Below are positions 27,137 through 35,528 of a stretch of DNA of 64,000 bases, in pieces. The stretch is taken from NCBI GenBank assembly GCA_020634455.1, contig JACKBQ010000001.1, positions 372,001-436,000 on the forward strand, read 5' to 3'. A model generated the notes under the pieces. It was given only the letters and a program-made list of their open reading frames with translations, ran no database searches and was not told the origin of the DNA. How positions within the stretch are numbered: the first letter of the stretch is position 1; each line of letters opens with the position of its first letter. The stretch is from Ardenticatenaceae bacterium (lineage in GTDB: Bacteria; Chloroflexota; Anaerolineae; Promineifilales; Promineifilaceae). The translations under genes and the position numbers were made by a program.

Positions 27137-27877
27137 CTAAAATTCGCCCGCTGTGTCCCAGGGGAACGCGGCTACTTTCTCCGCCTCGGCGCGGATGGCG
27201 GGGTCGGTGGAGTAGACGCCGCGCTTTTCCGGCGGGATGAGCGCGGCGATGTGCCGCATAATCTCGTGGCCGATTTCGTCGAGCTGCTCCCGCCTGTCGC
27301 GACCTCTGCCATTAACCGTGAAGGGGCCAAACGGCCGTCCGAAGCGCAGGGTCAGTTTGGTGCGTTCGCCGCGTCCTAGCGCCGGGAAAATATCGGGCAT
27401 GCCATCAATGCCAACGGGCAAAATCGGCACGCCGGTTCGCGTAGCCACGTAAGCGGTGCCGGGCCGCGCTGGGCGCAAAACCTGGGCCCACGCGCCGCCT
27501 TCCGGGAAAATGCCGAGGATGCCATCTTGCTGCATCACGTACTCGGCCGCTTTGAGGGCGTAGCGGGAGCTGGTGCCGCGCACCACCGGGTAAATTTTCC
27601 AGATTTCGGGGATGAGTTTGGCCAGGGCTGGGGCAGACGGCCGTTGCGTGCCTGCAAAAAATTCTAAGGGAAACGGCAGCGCCGCAATCACCGGCACCGG
27701 ATCGGCGTAGTTAAAGTGGTTGCCCACTACGATGAAAGGGCCATTTTGCGGCACATTTTCCAGGCCATGCACTTCAAAATGGGTGAGGGTGTTCAGGGTG
27801 AGGCGGGACAACCAGCGCAAAAAGCGGCGCAAAGTTCGGCGGTGCGGGTAGCGGAATTCAGCGGGGATGTTGCTCAT
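27137..27877 (-). CDS. Lysophospholipid acyltransferase (PlsC family)
   Basis: A 246-residue acyltransferase resembling 1-acylglycerol-3-phosphate O-acyltransferase, membrane-associated. The catalytic H-x4-D is in VVGNHFNYADP (about residue 54). The glycerol-phosphate site is GILGIFPEGGAW, and VPILPVGIDGMPD is block IV. ATG 27877 gives MSNIPAEF; the upstream site is weak, and an in-frame TTG at 27913 is less likely. Role in phospholipid synthesis or remodelling. Same strand as the aminotransferase, 81 bases upstream of it. Confidence 0.88.
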   Translation of the reverse strand: MSNIPAEFRYPHRRTLRRFLRWLSRLTLNTLTHFEVHGLENVPQNGPFIVVGNHFNYADPVPVIAALPFPLEFFAGTQRPSAPALAKLIPEIWKIYPVVRGTSSRYALKAAEYVMQQDGILGIFPEGGAWAQVLRPARPGTAYVATRTGVPILPVGIDGMPDIFPALGRGERTKLTLRFGRPFGPFTVNGRGRDRREQLDEIGHEIMRHIAALIPPEKRGVYSTDPAIRAEAEKVAAFPWDTAGEF

Positions 27878-27917
27878 GCGGGGAAGTGTAATGGATGAGC
27901 GGGGATGGGGCAAAAAA

Positions 27918-27990
27918 ATGGTTAATGGTGAATTGTAAATGGTTAATGGTTAATCGTTGCTAGCGGCGGGTGGCTAGTTGCTGGTCACGG
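27918..27990. repeat. Degenerate intergenic repeat (ATGGTTAATGG / GGTAATC units)
   Basis: Direct ATGGTTAATGG units followed by short TACTGATTACCGCTTACC units between two minus-strand genes. The right edge runs into the M23 gene and supplies its last residues and stop. Confidence 0.5.
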
Positions 27991-27991
27991 C

Positions 27992-29836
27992 TTACTGATT
28001 ACCGCTTACCGGATTAAAGAGCGCCAGCGGGCCGCCGCCGACGTTGATGAGGAGTTGGGTGGTGGAACTTGTGCTGAGCGAAGTCGAAGCAACGGCCGTT
28101 AACCACATTTCGTTGCTGGCAGGGGTGCGGGAGCCGCCTTCAAAGACAACGCTGAGGCGATTTTCGTTTTGCTCAAACCTGTAGAGGGTAAGCAGGCCGG
28201 TGTTGCTGGCGGCCAGATACGGCTGCCCATTCACCAAATGCAGCGTGATGTTGCCGCTGATTTCGGCTTTGTCCGAGCGCTCCCAAAGAAGACGACCGTC
28301 GGCGCTAAAGTGCAGCAGGCGACGGTCGGCGGAGTCGGCGTGGGCCAGCAGCAGGGTGCCGTCTGGCAGGGGCAGCAGGTCGCCCCGGTTGAGCGTGCCG
28401 GGGGCGAGGGCGTACGGCAACGTGGCGGTGGGCGTGTCGCCGAGTGTGATCTGGTACAGCCCTTCCCGCTGGTACAGCCAGAGGCCATCGTCCCGCACAG
28501 CGATCTTGCCGCCTAAATCGGCGATGATTTCCGCCTGACCGGACTGTATGCGCCAGAGACGGCCGTCGTTGCCGTCGGTGGTCAGGTAGAGCGCGTCGGT
28601 GGTGAGCTGCCAGTCGAGCAGGGGGCTGGTGAGGGCTTCGCTCCAGAGGATGGTGCCGGTGGGGGAAACGGCCGTCATGCCATTGCGGGTGACCACCAGC
28701 GCATTGCCATCGGGCAGGGGTAGCAGCGTGGGGATGCTGTTGAGCGGCAGGTCAATTTCCCACTGCTGGATCAAATCAGGCCAACTGTAAGCGGCTAGCA
28801 GGTTGCTGTTGCGTTCCGCCAGGATGAGCAGCTGGCTGGTGGGTTGGTGCAGGGCGGCGTCAATTTTTTCGCGACCAAAATCGATCAGGTTGGAACGGCC
28901 GTTGCTCATGTTCAGCCGGTGCAGCTGGTCGCCTTCCAAAATGAGGCCATCGCTGTCGTTGAGCTGGCCGATGAACTGGGTGCCGCGCTCGGCAAACGGC
29001 CGTGCCCAGGCGACGCCGGGAATGGCTGCCACGCGCGCTGCCCACACTTCCTGCGACGGCCAGAGCCAGCCCTGCGTGCGCGGATCTTCTGGCCAGTAGC
29101 CGGTGAGCGTTTGGTATGGCGCTTGGGTGCGCACTTCAAAATGGAGATGGGGGAAGCCGCGCGGCTGGCCAATCGCGCCCACCAAATCGCCGCGCGCCAC
29201 GCAGTCGCCGGGGGTGAGCACCACGCTGTCCGGGTCTAAATGGCCGTAAAAGCTGAGAATGGTACGTCCGTTCACAAAGGTATGCGCCACGATGACCACG
29301 CCTTTGTCGCGGCCCCAGCCCAGCGGCTGGGCGTAGGTCACCAGTCCGTGCCCGATGCTGTAAACGGGCGTGCCCAGGTTGGGCCGATTGCCCGGCCCGC
29401 CCCAATCTTCCCCGGCGTGGTACTTGCCAAATCGGTCACGGAAGACGCCAAAGTCGTCACCACCCCGGCCGACGTTGGCCGCGTCGGGCGGATCGATGGG
29501 AAAGTCGAACAGGTCCACGAAGCCGCAGGCGGCGCTGCCGTTGGGCACGGGGGCGGCGGTTTGTTGGCTGCGCAAATTGTTGCTGATAAGCATGGGGAGC
29601 GCGGTGGGTGTTGGCGTTGGGGTGGGTGAAGGTGTGATGGTTGGTGTTGGGGTGTTGGTGGCGGTGGGAACGGCCGTTTGTGTGGGCGTGACTGAAGGTG
29701 TGGCGCTAACCGCTGGCGTGTTAGCAATAGCCACTGGCGACGTTGCCGGAGCCGTCGCATTGCTGCAAGCCGCCAGCCACACCAAGCTGATCAGGAGCCA
29801 AATTGGAAATTGTTTTACACCATGCTGCCAAATCAT
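27992..29836 (-). CDS. M23-family peptidase lipoprotein with beta-propeller-like C-terminus
   Basis: A 614-residue exported lipoprotein. A signal sequence with lipobox (LLISLVWLAAC) is followed by a 50-residue Thr/Pro linker. The LytM/M23 zinc-peptidase domain (about 120-255) has its zinc ligands in KYHAGEDWG, SFYGHLDPD and FPHLHFEV. It is then joined to a long beta-rich region (about 280-600) whose repeats (LLPLPDGNALVVTRNGM, LPLPDGTLLLAHADS) look like a PQQ/Kelch-type propeller. The M23 motifs are complete, so peptidoglycan or lysostaphin-like cleavage is expected. A propeller on an M23 protein is unusual. The C-terminus is encoded by an intergenic repeat. The start may be ATG 29836 or TTG 29842. 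Confidence 0.85.
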   Translation of the reverse strand: MIWQHGVKQFPIWLLISLVWLAACSNATAPATSPVAIANTPAVSATPSVTPTQTAVPTATNTPTPTITPSPTPTPTPTALPMLISNNLRSQQTAAPVPNGSAACGFVDLFDFPIDPPDAANVGRGGDDFGVFRDRFGKYHAGEDWGGPGNRPNLGTPVYSIGHGLVTYAQPLGWGRDKGVVIVAHTFVNGRTILSFYGHLDPDSVVLTPGDCVARGDLVGAIGQPRGFPHLHFEVRTQAPYQTLTGYWPEDPRTQGWLWPSQEVWAARVAAIPGVAWARPFAERGTQFIGQLNDSDGLILEGDQLHRLNMSNGRSNLIDFGREKIDAALHQPTSQLLILAERNSNLLAAYSWPDLIQQWEIDLPLNSIPTLLPLPDGNALVVTRNGMTAVSPTGTILWSEALTSPLLDWQLTTDALYLTTDGNDGRLWRIQSGQAEIIADLGGKIAVRDDGLWLYQREGLYQITLGDTPTATLPYALAPGTLNRGDLLPLPDGTLLLAHADSADRRLLHFSADGRLLWERSDKAEISGNITLHLVNGQPYLAASNTGLLTLYRFEQNENRLSVVFEGGSRTPASNEMWLTAVASTSLSTSSTTQLLINVGGGPLALFNPVSGNQ

Positions 29837-29913
29837 GGGCAAATTTTAGCGGTTCTGAAAACGGAGGGAAGTCCGTTTAGGGCAAAACTCACTGACTGTT
29901 TAGATTCCCACGC

Positions 29914-30645
29914 CTACGATTTAGTGAAAAATCGGGCGATTTGTTTGCCCAGCAAGAACAGAAGACCGAGTGCCGCTGCAACTGCAAAAGGTAACAAATA
30001 TAAGGTTCGCCGCAGCAACGTAAACTGGCGGATGATGTTTTCCCGATCATTCACGTGGGGGAAGGGCACGCCGGGCACGGGGACATCCAGAAATTCACAG
30101 AGCGGTTCCCACCCTTCTTTTACCTCAAAGATGAGCAATTTCTCTGGTGGGATGTGTTGTTTGACTGCTTCGGTGTAGTCGTGGAAGCGCTGGATGGCGT
30201 AGGCGCGGTCGGGGAAACGGCCGTTAAACAACCCTTGCCACACAATTTTTTCCTGCAAATCAATGAAATTTCCCAGGGGCCAGGGCAGCTTGTACGCCCA
30301 AAACGGTAAGCCGTCCATCGAGCGGAAAATGGTTTCGGCGGTGCTGTCGTACCACCGTTCGGGGTCGCGCACGGTGTGGATTACTTTTGCGTCTGGGTAG
30401 GCGTGAAGCAGCTCGCGGTAAAAGGGGCTGGCCGGGTAATCCACCGTGGCCTGAAAGTGGTGAAAGATAGTGTGCCAGGGCACGGCCTGGTTACGGCCGA
30501 TTTGCTGCCACTTTTTGATGTGAGACGGCCGTTTGATCACTTCTTGCATGTGGTAGCAGGGGCCAAAACCCAAAATTTCCAGCGCTGCCTTGAGGGAGAG
30601 TGTGCCGGTGCGGCCAAAGCCGGAACCGATGACTTTAAGACTCAT
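29914..30645 (-). CDS. Sulfotransferase-family protein with C-terminal membrane helix
   Basis: A 243-residue P-loop sulfotransferase-like protein. The 5'-phosphosulfate loop is in VIGSGFGRTGTLSLKAALE and the 3'-phosphate region in KVIHTVRDPERWYDS. The C-terminus is a hydrophobic helix (about 213-235, LYLLPFAVAAALGLLFLLG) followed by basic residues, as in the PF17784-type group. It would transfer sulfate from PAPS to an unknown acceptor, at the membrane. Divergent from the radical SAM gene. Confidence 0.82.
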   Translation of the reverse strand: MSLKVIGSGFGRTGTLSLKAALEILGFGPCYHMQEVIKRPSHIKKWQQIGRNQAVPWHTIFHHFQATVDYPASPFYRELLHAYPDAKVIHTVRDPERWYDSTAETIFRSMDGLPFWAYKLPWPLGNFIDLQEKIVWQGLFNGRFPDRAYAIQRFHDYTEAVKQHIPPEKLLIFEVKEGWEPLCEFLDVPVPGVPFPHVNDRENIIRQFTLLRRTLYLLPFAVAAALGLLFLLGKQIARFFTKS

Positions 30646-30852
30646 AAATTTCTTTTTAGGAGATAGAGCAATCTCTAATTTCCCGTTTCTAATCTCCAAT
30701 CTTCCAGTTTTGGTAATGGTAACGTGCCTGCCTGTTTATTCCAAAAGGGGTGGTGACAAACGGCCGTTCCCCCCATGACACGCCTCATTTGTGCCAGAAA
30801 AGCGGTTGATCTATAGTGCCAAAAAGCCATCTGTTTTCTTTCGGAGGTGTAC

Positions 30853-32577
30853 GTGTCTACCATGGATTTGCTGCTCCTTCATCCCCCTAGCGTTTACGAT
30901 TTTCGCAAAAACTCTATTTTGTATGGGCCTGTAAGCGACCTCATTCCCTCCTCGCCTGTGTTCGAGATGTACCCGCTCGGCTTTTTGACCATGACGAACT
31001 ATCTTGAGTCACGTGGCCTGCGGGTGCGCATTGTGAATCTGGCGCTGCGCATGATGAACGACCCGAAGTTTGACGTGCCCCACTTTTTGAGCCAGCTCCA
31101 GCCCAAAGTCATTGGCATAGATTTGCACTGGCTGCCGCATGCGCATGGCTCGTTGGAAATTGCCCGGATTGCCAAAGAAATTCATCCAGATGTGCCGGTG
31201 ATTTTTGGCGGATTGTCCTCTACGTATTTTCATCGGGAGCTGGTGGCGTACCCGCAGGTGGATTTTGTGCTGCGAGGTGACTCCACGGAAGCGCCGCTGT
31301 ACGAGCTGCTGCAATGTTTGGCGGCTGGGCGCAGTGTAGCCGGGGTGCCCAATTTGACCTGGTGTGAAGACGGTCGTATCCACCAAAACCCGCTACAATT
31401 TGTGCCCAACTCGCTCGACTACATTGATTTGAACCCGGCGCGTATCATCAAAACGGTACTGCGCTACCGAGATTTACAGAGCGTGCTTCCCTTTGCTGGC
31501 TGGTGGCAAAATCCGATTACGGCCGTTTTCACCGTGAAAGGGTGCGCCCACAGCTGCGTTACCTGCGGCAGTTCCCAAGAGGCGTGCCAGCGGCTGCCCA
31601 CCCGCACCCGACCCGTGTTCCGCAGCCCGCGCAATTTGGTGCAGAATATGGTGGCGATTGGTAAATTTTCGCGTGGCCCCATCTTTTTGGTGGGGGATTT
31701 GTTCCAGGCCGGCCAGGAATATGCGTACGAAACGCTCGAATTTTTGCGCCAGACGCCGCTCAAAAACGAAATCGTCTTTGAATTTTTTGGGATGCCGCCT
31801 TTGGAATTTTTGCTGGCAATTGACGCCGCAGTGGAAAATTGGAGCATCGAACTGTCGCCAGAAAGCCATGATGAGGCGATTCGGCGGGTGCAGGATGAAT
31901 CGATCTTTTACAGCAATGCCGAGATGGAAGCGGTGATTGAGGCGGCGCTGGCGCTGCGCTGCCACCGTGTAGACCTCTTTTTTATGATTGGTCTGCCGCA
32001 GCAGACGTACCAATCGGTGCAGGAAACGATTGATTATTGCGGCACGTTGTTCCATAAGTATGATGAGCGATTTTCCTGCTTTATTTCGCCATTGGGGCCG
32101 TTTATAGACCCAGGCAGCCTGGGCTTTGAACAACCAGAGCGCTTCGGCTACAAGCTGCGGGCGCAGACGCTGGCGGAGCATCGGGAATTGCTGCTGAAGC
32201 CGTCGTGGAAGCACATCCTCAACTACGAAACCGCCTGGATGAGCCGCCACGAACTGGTTGAGGCGACTTACGATGCGGCGGAAGCGTTGAATGGACTGAA
32301 GTTGAAGTACGGCCTTATCGCCCCCAAAGATGGCCAAAAAGTTGCTGCTGAAATTGCTCAGGCTCGCCAACTAAAAGATCGGCTCAATAATGAGGAAGAC
32401 AATCACAGCCTGGATGCGGACGCAATGGCGCTGCTGGCTGGAGAAATTCACCAATTTAGCGTCTCCACCGTGTGTGACAAGCGGGAGTTGTTTTGGCGGC
32501 GGCATCTGTTCAACTTTCGCCTAGGTGGTATCTTGCCGCTGGTGTGGGAATATGTGCGCGAGGAGTTGTTGGGTTAA
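30853..32577 (+). CDS. B12-binding radical SAM protein
   Basis: A 574-residue protein with an N-terminal cobalamin-binding Rossmann domain (about 1-160; VIFGGLSSTYFHRELVAYP) and a central radical SAM domain. Its iron-sulfur motif is CAHSCVTC (Cys codons at 31543, 31555 and 31564, a C-x3-C-x2-C). The length and the C-terminal region fit the TIGR04190 group of B12/radical SAM proteins. It lacks the D-x-H-x-x-G of B12 base-off proteins in any clear form. GTG 30853 is chosen because GGAGG at 30843-30847 is 5 bases away, too close for GTG 30847 and too far from ATG 30862. No substrate gene is adjacent. Confidence 0.85.
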   Translation: MSTMDLLLLHPPSVYDFRKNSILYGPVSDLIPSSPVFEMYPLGFLTMTNYLESRGLRVRIVNLALRMMNDPKFDVPHFLSQLQPKVIGIDLHWLPHAHGSLEIARIAKEIHPDVPVIFGGLSSTYFHRELVAYPQVDFVLRGDSTEAPLYELLQCLAAGRSVAGVPNLTWCEDGRIHQNPLQFVPNSLDYIDLNPARIIKTVLRYRDLQSVLPFAGWWQNPITAVFTVKGCAHSCVTCGSSQEACQRLPTRTRPVFRSPRNLVQNMVAIGKFSRGPIFLVGDLFQAGQEYAYETLEFLRQTPLKNEIVFEFFGMPPLEFLLAIDAAVENWSIELSPESHDEAIRRVQDESIFYSNAEMEAVIEAALALRCHRVDLFFMIGLPQQTYQSVQETIDYCGTLFHKYDERFSCFISPLGPFIDPGSLGFEQPERFGYKLRAQTLAEHRELLLKPSWKHILNYETAWMSRHELVEATYDAAEALNGLKLKYGLIAPKDGQKVAAEIAQARQLKDRLNNEEDNHSLDADAMALLAGEIHQFSVSTVCDKRELFWRRHLFNFRLGGILPLVWEYVREELLG

Positions 32578-32666
32578 ATGGGTGAGCTATTAAAATAATC
32601 TTCCAGTTGCCAAGAAGTAAATTTGCCCCATAATGGAATCAGGACTGCATCTTGAGGAGTCGGAAA

Positions 32667-33578
32667 ATGAGAATCAAACAATTTTCCTGGCGGCAACAAA
32701 CGCTGGTTCGGCGGGTGCGCTGGCTGCGATATTTGGTGCCACCCGCTTTGGCTGTGTGGGTGGTGGTGTACCAGCTGGGGATTGCCCAGGCGTTAGAAAC
32801 TGCTTATGGATCGGCCGTTCATTATGGGGTGGAGATTGCTTTTTACAGCCTGGTTGGTCCGCTGGTAACCTGGCTTACCCTGGTTTGGGTAGAGCGAAAT
32901 CTGGTAGAGAAGAATCGCCTGGCTCAAAAAATCCAGTTGGCCCAGCGTGAAAAATCGGCCGTGTTGGAGGAGGAGCGGGCGCGCATTGCGCGTGATTTGC
33001 ATGATGGCGTGGCCCAAACACTCTATTTTTTGGCCCTCAAGGCAGATGTGCTGCGGCAGGGCAGGCAAGACAATGAAGCGGTGATAGCCGATTTGCAGCT
33101 CATGGGGCAAACGATGCGGCAGGTTATTCGCGAGGTGCGGCGCACTATTTTTTCGCTTCAGCCGTTGGATTGGCAGCCGGGGGAGTTTGAGGCGGCGCTG
33201 CGCCATTTTGTGGCGGCGCTGGCGGAACAGGCTGGTTGGGAAGCGGCCGTATCTATTGAGGAGAAAATTGATAGCCTACCGCCGTATTTGGAGCCGATTG
33301 TTTTTCGGTTGGTTCAGGAATCATTGAATAATGTGACCAAGCACGCAGAGGCCAAGCAGGTGGCTGTGACGTTGGCGTGGCTGGAAAACGGCCGTTTGCT
33401 TGAGCTAACGGTTGAGGATGACGGGCTTGGTTTTGATCCGGCTCAGACCAGGGGATATGGTTTGGGTTTGCGGCAAATGTCGTCTAGAGTTGAGGCGGTT
33501 GAGGGGCAGTTTGAAATTTTTAGCCAGCCTTTGGCGGGCACACGTGTCCGGGCCAGGCTGCCAGTGAAGGGTGAATGA
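32667..33578 (+). CDS. Sensor histidine kinase, NarL-partner type (HisKA_3)
   Basis: A 303-residue membrane kinase. Two hydrophobic helices (about 20-42 and 54-78) are followed by a coiled linker, the HisKA_3 dimerisation domain with ERARIARDLHDGVAQTLYF (phospho-His) and an HATPase domain (LVQESLNNVTKHAEAKQV as N-box, VEDDGLGFD as G1). No periplasmic sensor domain of note. ATG 32667 follows GAGGAG. Its stop is one base before the start of the response-regulator gene, so the two are a cognate pair. Confidence 0.93.
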   Translation: MRIKQFSWRQQTLVRRVRWLRYLVPPALAVWVVVYQLGIAQALETAYGSAVHYGVEIAFYSLVGPLVTWLTLVWVERNLVEKNRLAQKIQLAQREKSAVLEEERARIARDLHDGVAQTLYFLALKADVLRQGRQDNEAVIADLQLMGQTMRQVIREVRRTIFSLQPLDWQPGEFEAALRHFVAALAEQAGWEAAVSIEEKIDSLPPYLEPIVFRLVQESLNNVTKHAEAKQVAVTLAWLENGRLLELTVEDDGLGFDPAQTRGYGLGLRQMSSRVEAVEGQFEIFSQPLAGTRVRARLPVKGE

Positions 33579-33579
33579 G

Positions 33580-34233
33580 ATGTCTACAATAAAAATCTTG
33601 CTCGCGGATGATCACAATGTGCTGCGTCAGGGCATGGCTCAGGTGTTGTCTGCCCAGCCAGATATGCAGGTGGTGGCTCAGGCGGAAAACGGCCGTTTGG
33701 CGGTAACGTTGGCTCGCAAACATCACCCTGATGTCATTTTGATGGACATCAACATGCCGGAGCTGGATGGTGTAGAAGCCTCCCGCCAGATTACGGCCGA
33801 ACTGCCCCAAACCGGCATCATCATTTTGACCATGTACCGGCGTGATGAGTATGTTTTTGAAGCAATCAAAGCCGGGGCCAGTGGCTATTTGCTCAAGGAA
33901 GTTGAACTGGACGAACTGCTGGAAGCGATTCGCGCTGTGGCGCGGCATGAAGCGGTCATTGATTCCGCTATTGCCGGGCGGGTATTGGCCGCTTTACGCC
34001 AGCCCGCGGCGACCAAACCCAACCAGCAAACAGAGCTGGCAGAACGCGATCTCGATATTTTGCGCTTGTTGGCTCAGGGCATGAGCAACCAGGAGATAGC
34101 CGACAAGCTGGCCGTTGCCGAAAAAACTATCCGTAATCGACTTTCGCTCATTTTCAGGCAGCTGCATCTGGAAAATCGCACCCAGGCGGCCCTGTACGCA
34201 CTTCGGGAAGGATTAATCTCTGAGGAGCCGTAA
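33580..34233 (+). CDS. NarL/FixJ-type response regulator
   Basis: A 217-residue regulator. The receiver domain has acidic residues in LLADDHNVL, phospho-acceptor Asp in DVILMDINMPELDG and the Lys in YLLKEVELDEL. The C-terminal LuxR-type helix-turn-helix is LTQTELAERDLDILRLLAQG-like, with MSNQEIADKLAVAEKTIRNR. It is phosphorylated by the kinase just upstream. Next on the same strand is the cytochrome c/thioredoxin operon, a candidate target (inference from position). Confidence 0.93.
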   Translation: MSTIKILLADDHNVLRQGMAQVLSAQPDMQVVAQAENGRLAVTLARKHHPDVILMDINMPELDGVEASRQITAELPQTGIIILTMYRRDEYVFEAIKAGASGYLLKEVELDELLEAIRAVARHEAVIDSAIAGRVLAALRQPAATKPNQQTELAERDLDILRLLAQGMSNQEIADKLAVAEKTIRNRLSLIFRQLHLENRTQAALYALREGLISEEP

Positions 34234-34242
34234 GTAAAAATC

Positions 34243-34256
34243 GGGACATTTGTCCC
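34243..34256. promoter_or_regulatory. Inverted repeat GGGACA-TT-TGTCCC before the cytochrome operon
   Basis: A perfect inverted repeat just after the response-regulator gene. A second TGTCCC half-site occurs at about 34284. It could be the binding site of the adjacent NarL-type regulator or a weak terminator stem; no T-run follows. Confidence 0.35.
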
Positions 34257-34391
34257 TTCAAAACTGGCATCTTTGGGCTTATGTCCCAGCGAATTAATGA
34301 CCATGAACACTAACAGGCATCCCTTCATTATCGTAAACTGGCAGTAGAATCGGTATGCCATTCAAATTTTGAATGGAAATGGAGCAATCTG

Positions 34392-34997
34392 ATGAAAAAA
34401 CAGTTTATGATAATGGGTCTTTTACTTTTGGGTTTATTGCTGAACACGGCTTGCAATGCGTCTGCCAATGCGGATGCTGGCGAATCGGAACATTTGGATG
34501 CGGGGGATGACCATGCGGATGCTGGTGATGCACATGCCCATAATCATGTTGCACCGCCAAGAGATTTTGCGGGCTTGGGCAACCCTTTTGCCGATGATGA
34601 AGCCGCAATTGCAGCCGGAAAAGTGGTTTATGAAACAAATTGTGCGACCTGTCATGGCCCGGAAGGGGCCGGAGATGGGGTTGCTGCCGAGGGGTTGAAT
34701 CCGAAACCAGCTTCTCTTTCTGATGGCATGATGATGCGCGAATTGAGTGAAGGGTATCTCTTTTGGCGGGTGAGCAAAGGTGGGGCCATGGAGCCGTTTA
34801 ATTCGGCCATGCCAGCCTGGGAAAATGTATTGAGTGAGGAGGCGCGTTGGCAGGTTATTTCATATATTCGCACATTGGCAACGGATGAGAGTATGCACAT
34901 GGATGATGATCATATGGATGATGATCATATGGACGACGGTCACATGGAAGATGATCATATGGATGACGATCATGAACAATCTGGTGATGACAATTAG
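34392..34997 (+). CDS. Cytochrome c lipoprotein with His/Asp/Met-rich tail
   Basis: A 201-residue envelope protein. A lipoprotein signal (LLLLGLLLNTAC) is followed by a His/Asp/Ala-rich stretch (DAGDDHADAGDAHAHNH). One class I cytochrome c domain follows, with CATCH heme-binding (about residue 84) and an axial Met in SAMPAWENVL. The tail (about 169-200) consists of DHMDD-type repeats, encoded by 15-base tandem units at about 34903-34976. The His/Asp/Met clusters before and after the heme domain could chelate copper or other metals. GGAG precedes the ATG. First gene of a three-gene operon. Confidence 0.88.
   Translation: MKKQFMIMGLLLLGLLLNTACNASANADAGESEHLDAGDDHADAGDAHAHNHVAPPRDFAGLGNPFADDEAAIAAGKVVYETNCATCHGPEGAGDGVAAEGLNPKPASLSDGMMMRELSEGYLFWRVSKGGAMEPFNSAMPAWENVLSEEARWQVISYIRTLATDESMHMDDDHMDDDHMDDGHMEDDHMDDDHEQSGDDN
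34903..34976 (+). repeat. 15-base coding tandem repeat (His-Met-Asp-Asp-Asp)
   Basis: About five copies of a 15-base unit (GATGATGATCATATG type) with third-position changes. It encodes the metal-ligand-rich tail of the cytochrome. Copy number is likely to vary between strains. Confidence 0.8.
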
Positions 34998-35012
34998 GAG
35001 ACTATTCGCTTC

Positions 35013-35519
35013 ATGAAGCCTGGACAAAGACAAAAGAAACTGGCGGTAGCCAAACAAAAAAGACGGCGGCAGACTATTCTGTTTTTTGGGGTTGCTGCTG
35101 GTGTGTTGCTGATTATTACGGCCGTTCTCTGGCCTTCACAAAATAACAACGGGGGCGGGGCTGGCTTTCTTAGCGACTCTGAATTGGAGCTGGTGGCGAT
35201 GGGCGAAGGTGTTTACAACACTTACTGCGCTGCCTGTCACGGCTTCACTTTGGAAGGTCAGCCAAGCTGGCAGGAGCCTTTTGCTGATGGATCGTTTAAA
35301 GCGCCGCCGCATGATGAAACGGGGCACACCTGGCACCATGATGATGCGTACCTGTTGGAATCTATCAAGTTGGGCGGGGCGCGTCTGGCACCCACCATTG
35401 GCGTGAGCGCCATGCCAGCTTACGATGAAATTTTGACAGATCAGCAAATTACGGCCGTTCTCGCTTACATTAAAAGTCAGTGGCCTGCCGAAATTTTAGA
35501 GGCGCAGTCTACACGGTAG
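35013..35519 (+). CDS. Membrane-anchored cytochrome c
   Basis: A 168-residue protein. A basic N-terminus and one membrane helix (about 22-42, ILFFGVAAGVLLIITAVLW) anchor an external cytochrome c domain with CAACH (about residue 72) and axial Met in SAMPAYDEILT. A His-rich loop (DETGHTWHHDDAY) lies between. It starts 15 bases after the preceding cytochrome gene and ends 9 bases before the thioredoxin-like gene. Likely electron transfer at the outer face of the membrane. The donor and acceptor are not in the window. Confidence 0.9.
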   Translation: MKPGQRQKKLAVAKQKRRRQTILFFGVAAGVLLIITAVLWPSQNNNGGGAGFLSDSELELVAMGEGVYNTYCAACHGFTLEGQPSWQEPFADGSFKAPPHDETGHTWHHDDAYLLESIKLGGARLAPTIGVSAMPAYDEILTDQQITAVLAYIKSQWPAEILEAQSTR

Positions 35520-35528
35520 GAGGTTGCT

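Noticed and set aside
31474..32370. 298-codon minus-strand frame inside the radical SAM gene
   Set aside because: Shadow of a gene with complete motifs on the other strand.
34903..34976. Short tandem repeats that could suggest a CRISPR-like array
   Set aside because: The 15-base units have no spacers, are in frame and encode the His/Asp/Met tail of a cytochrome.
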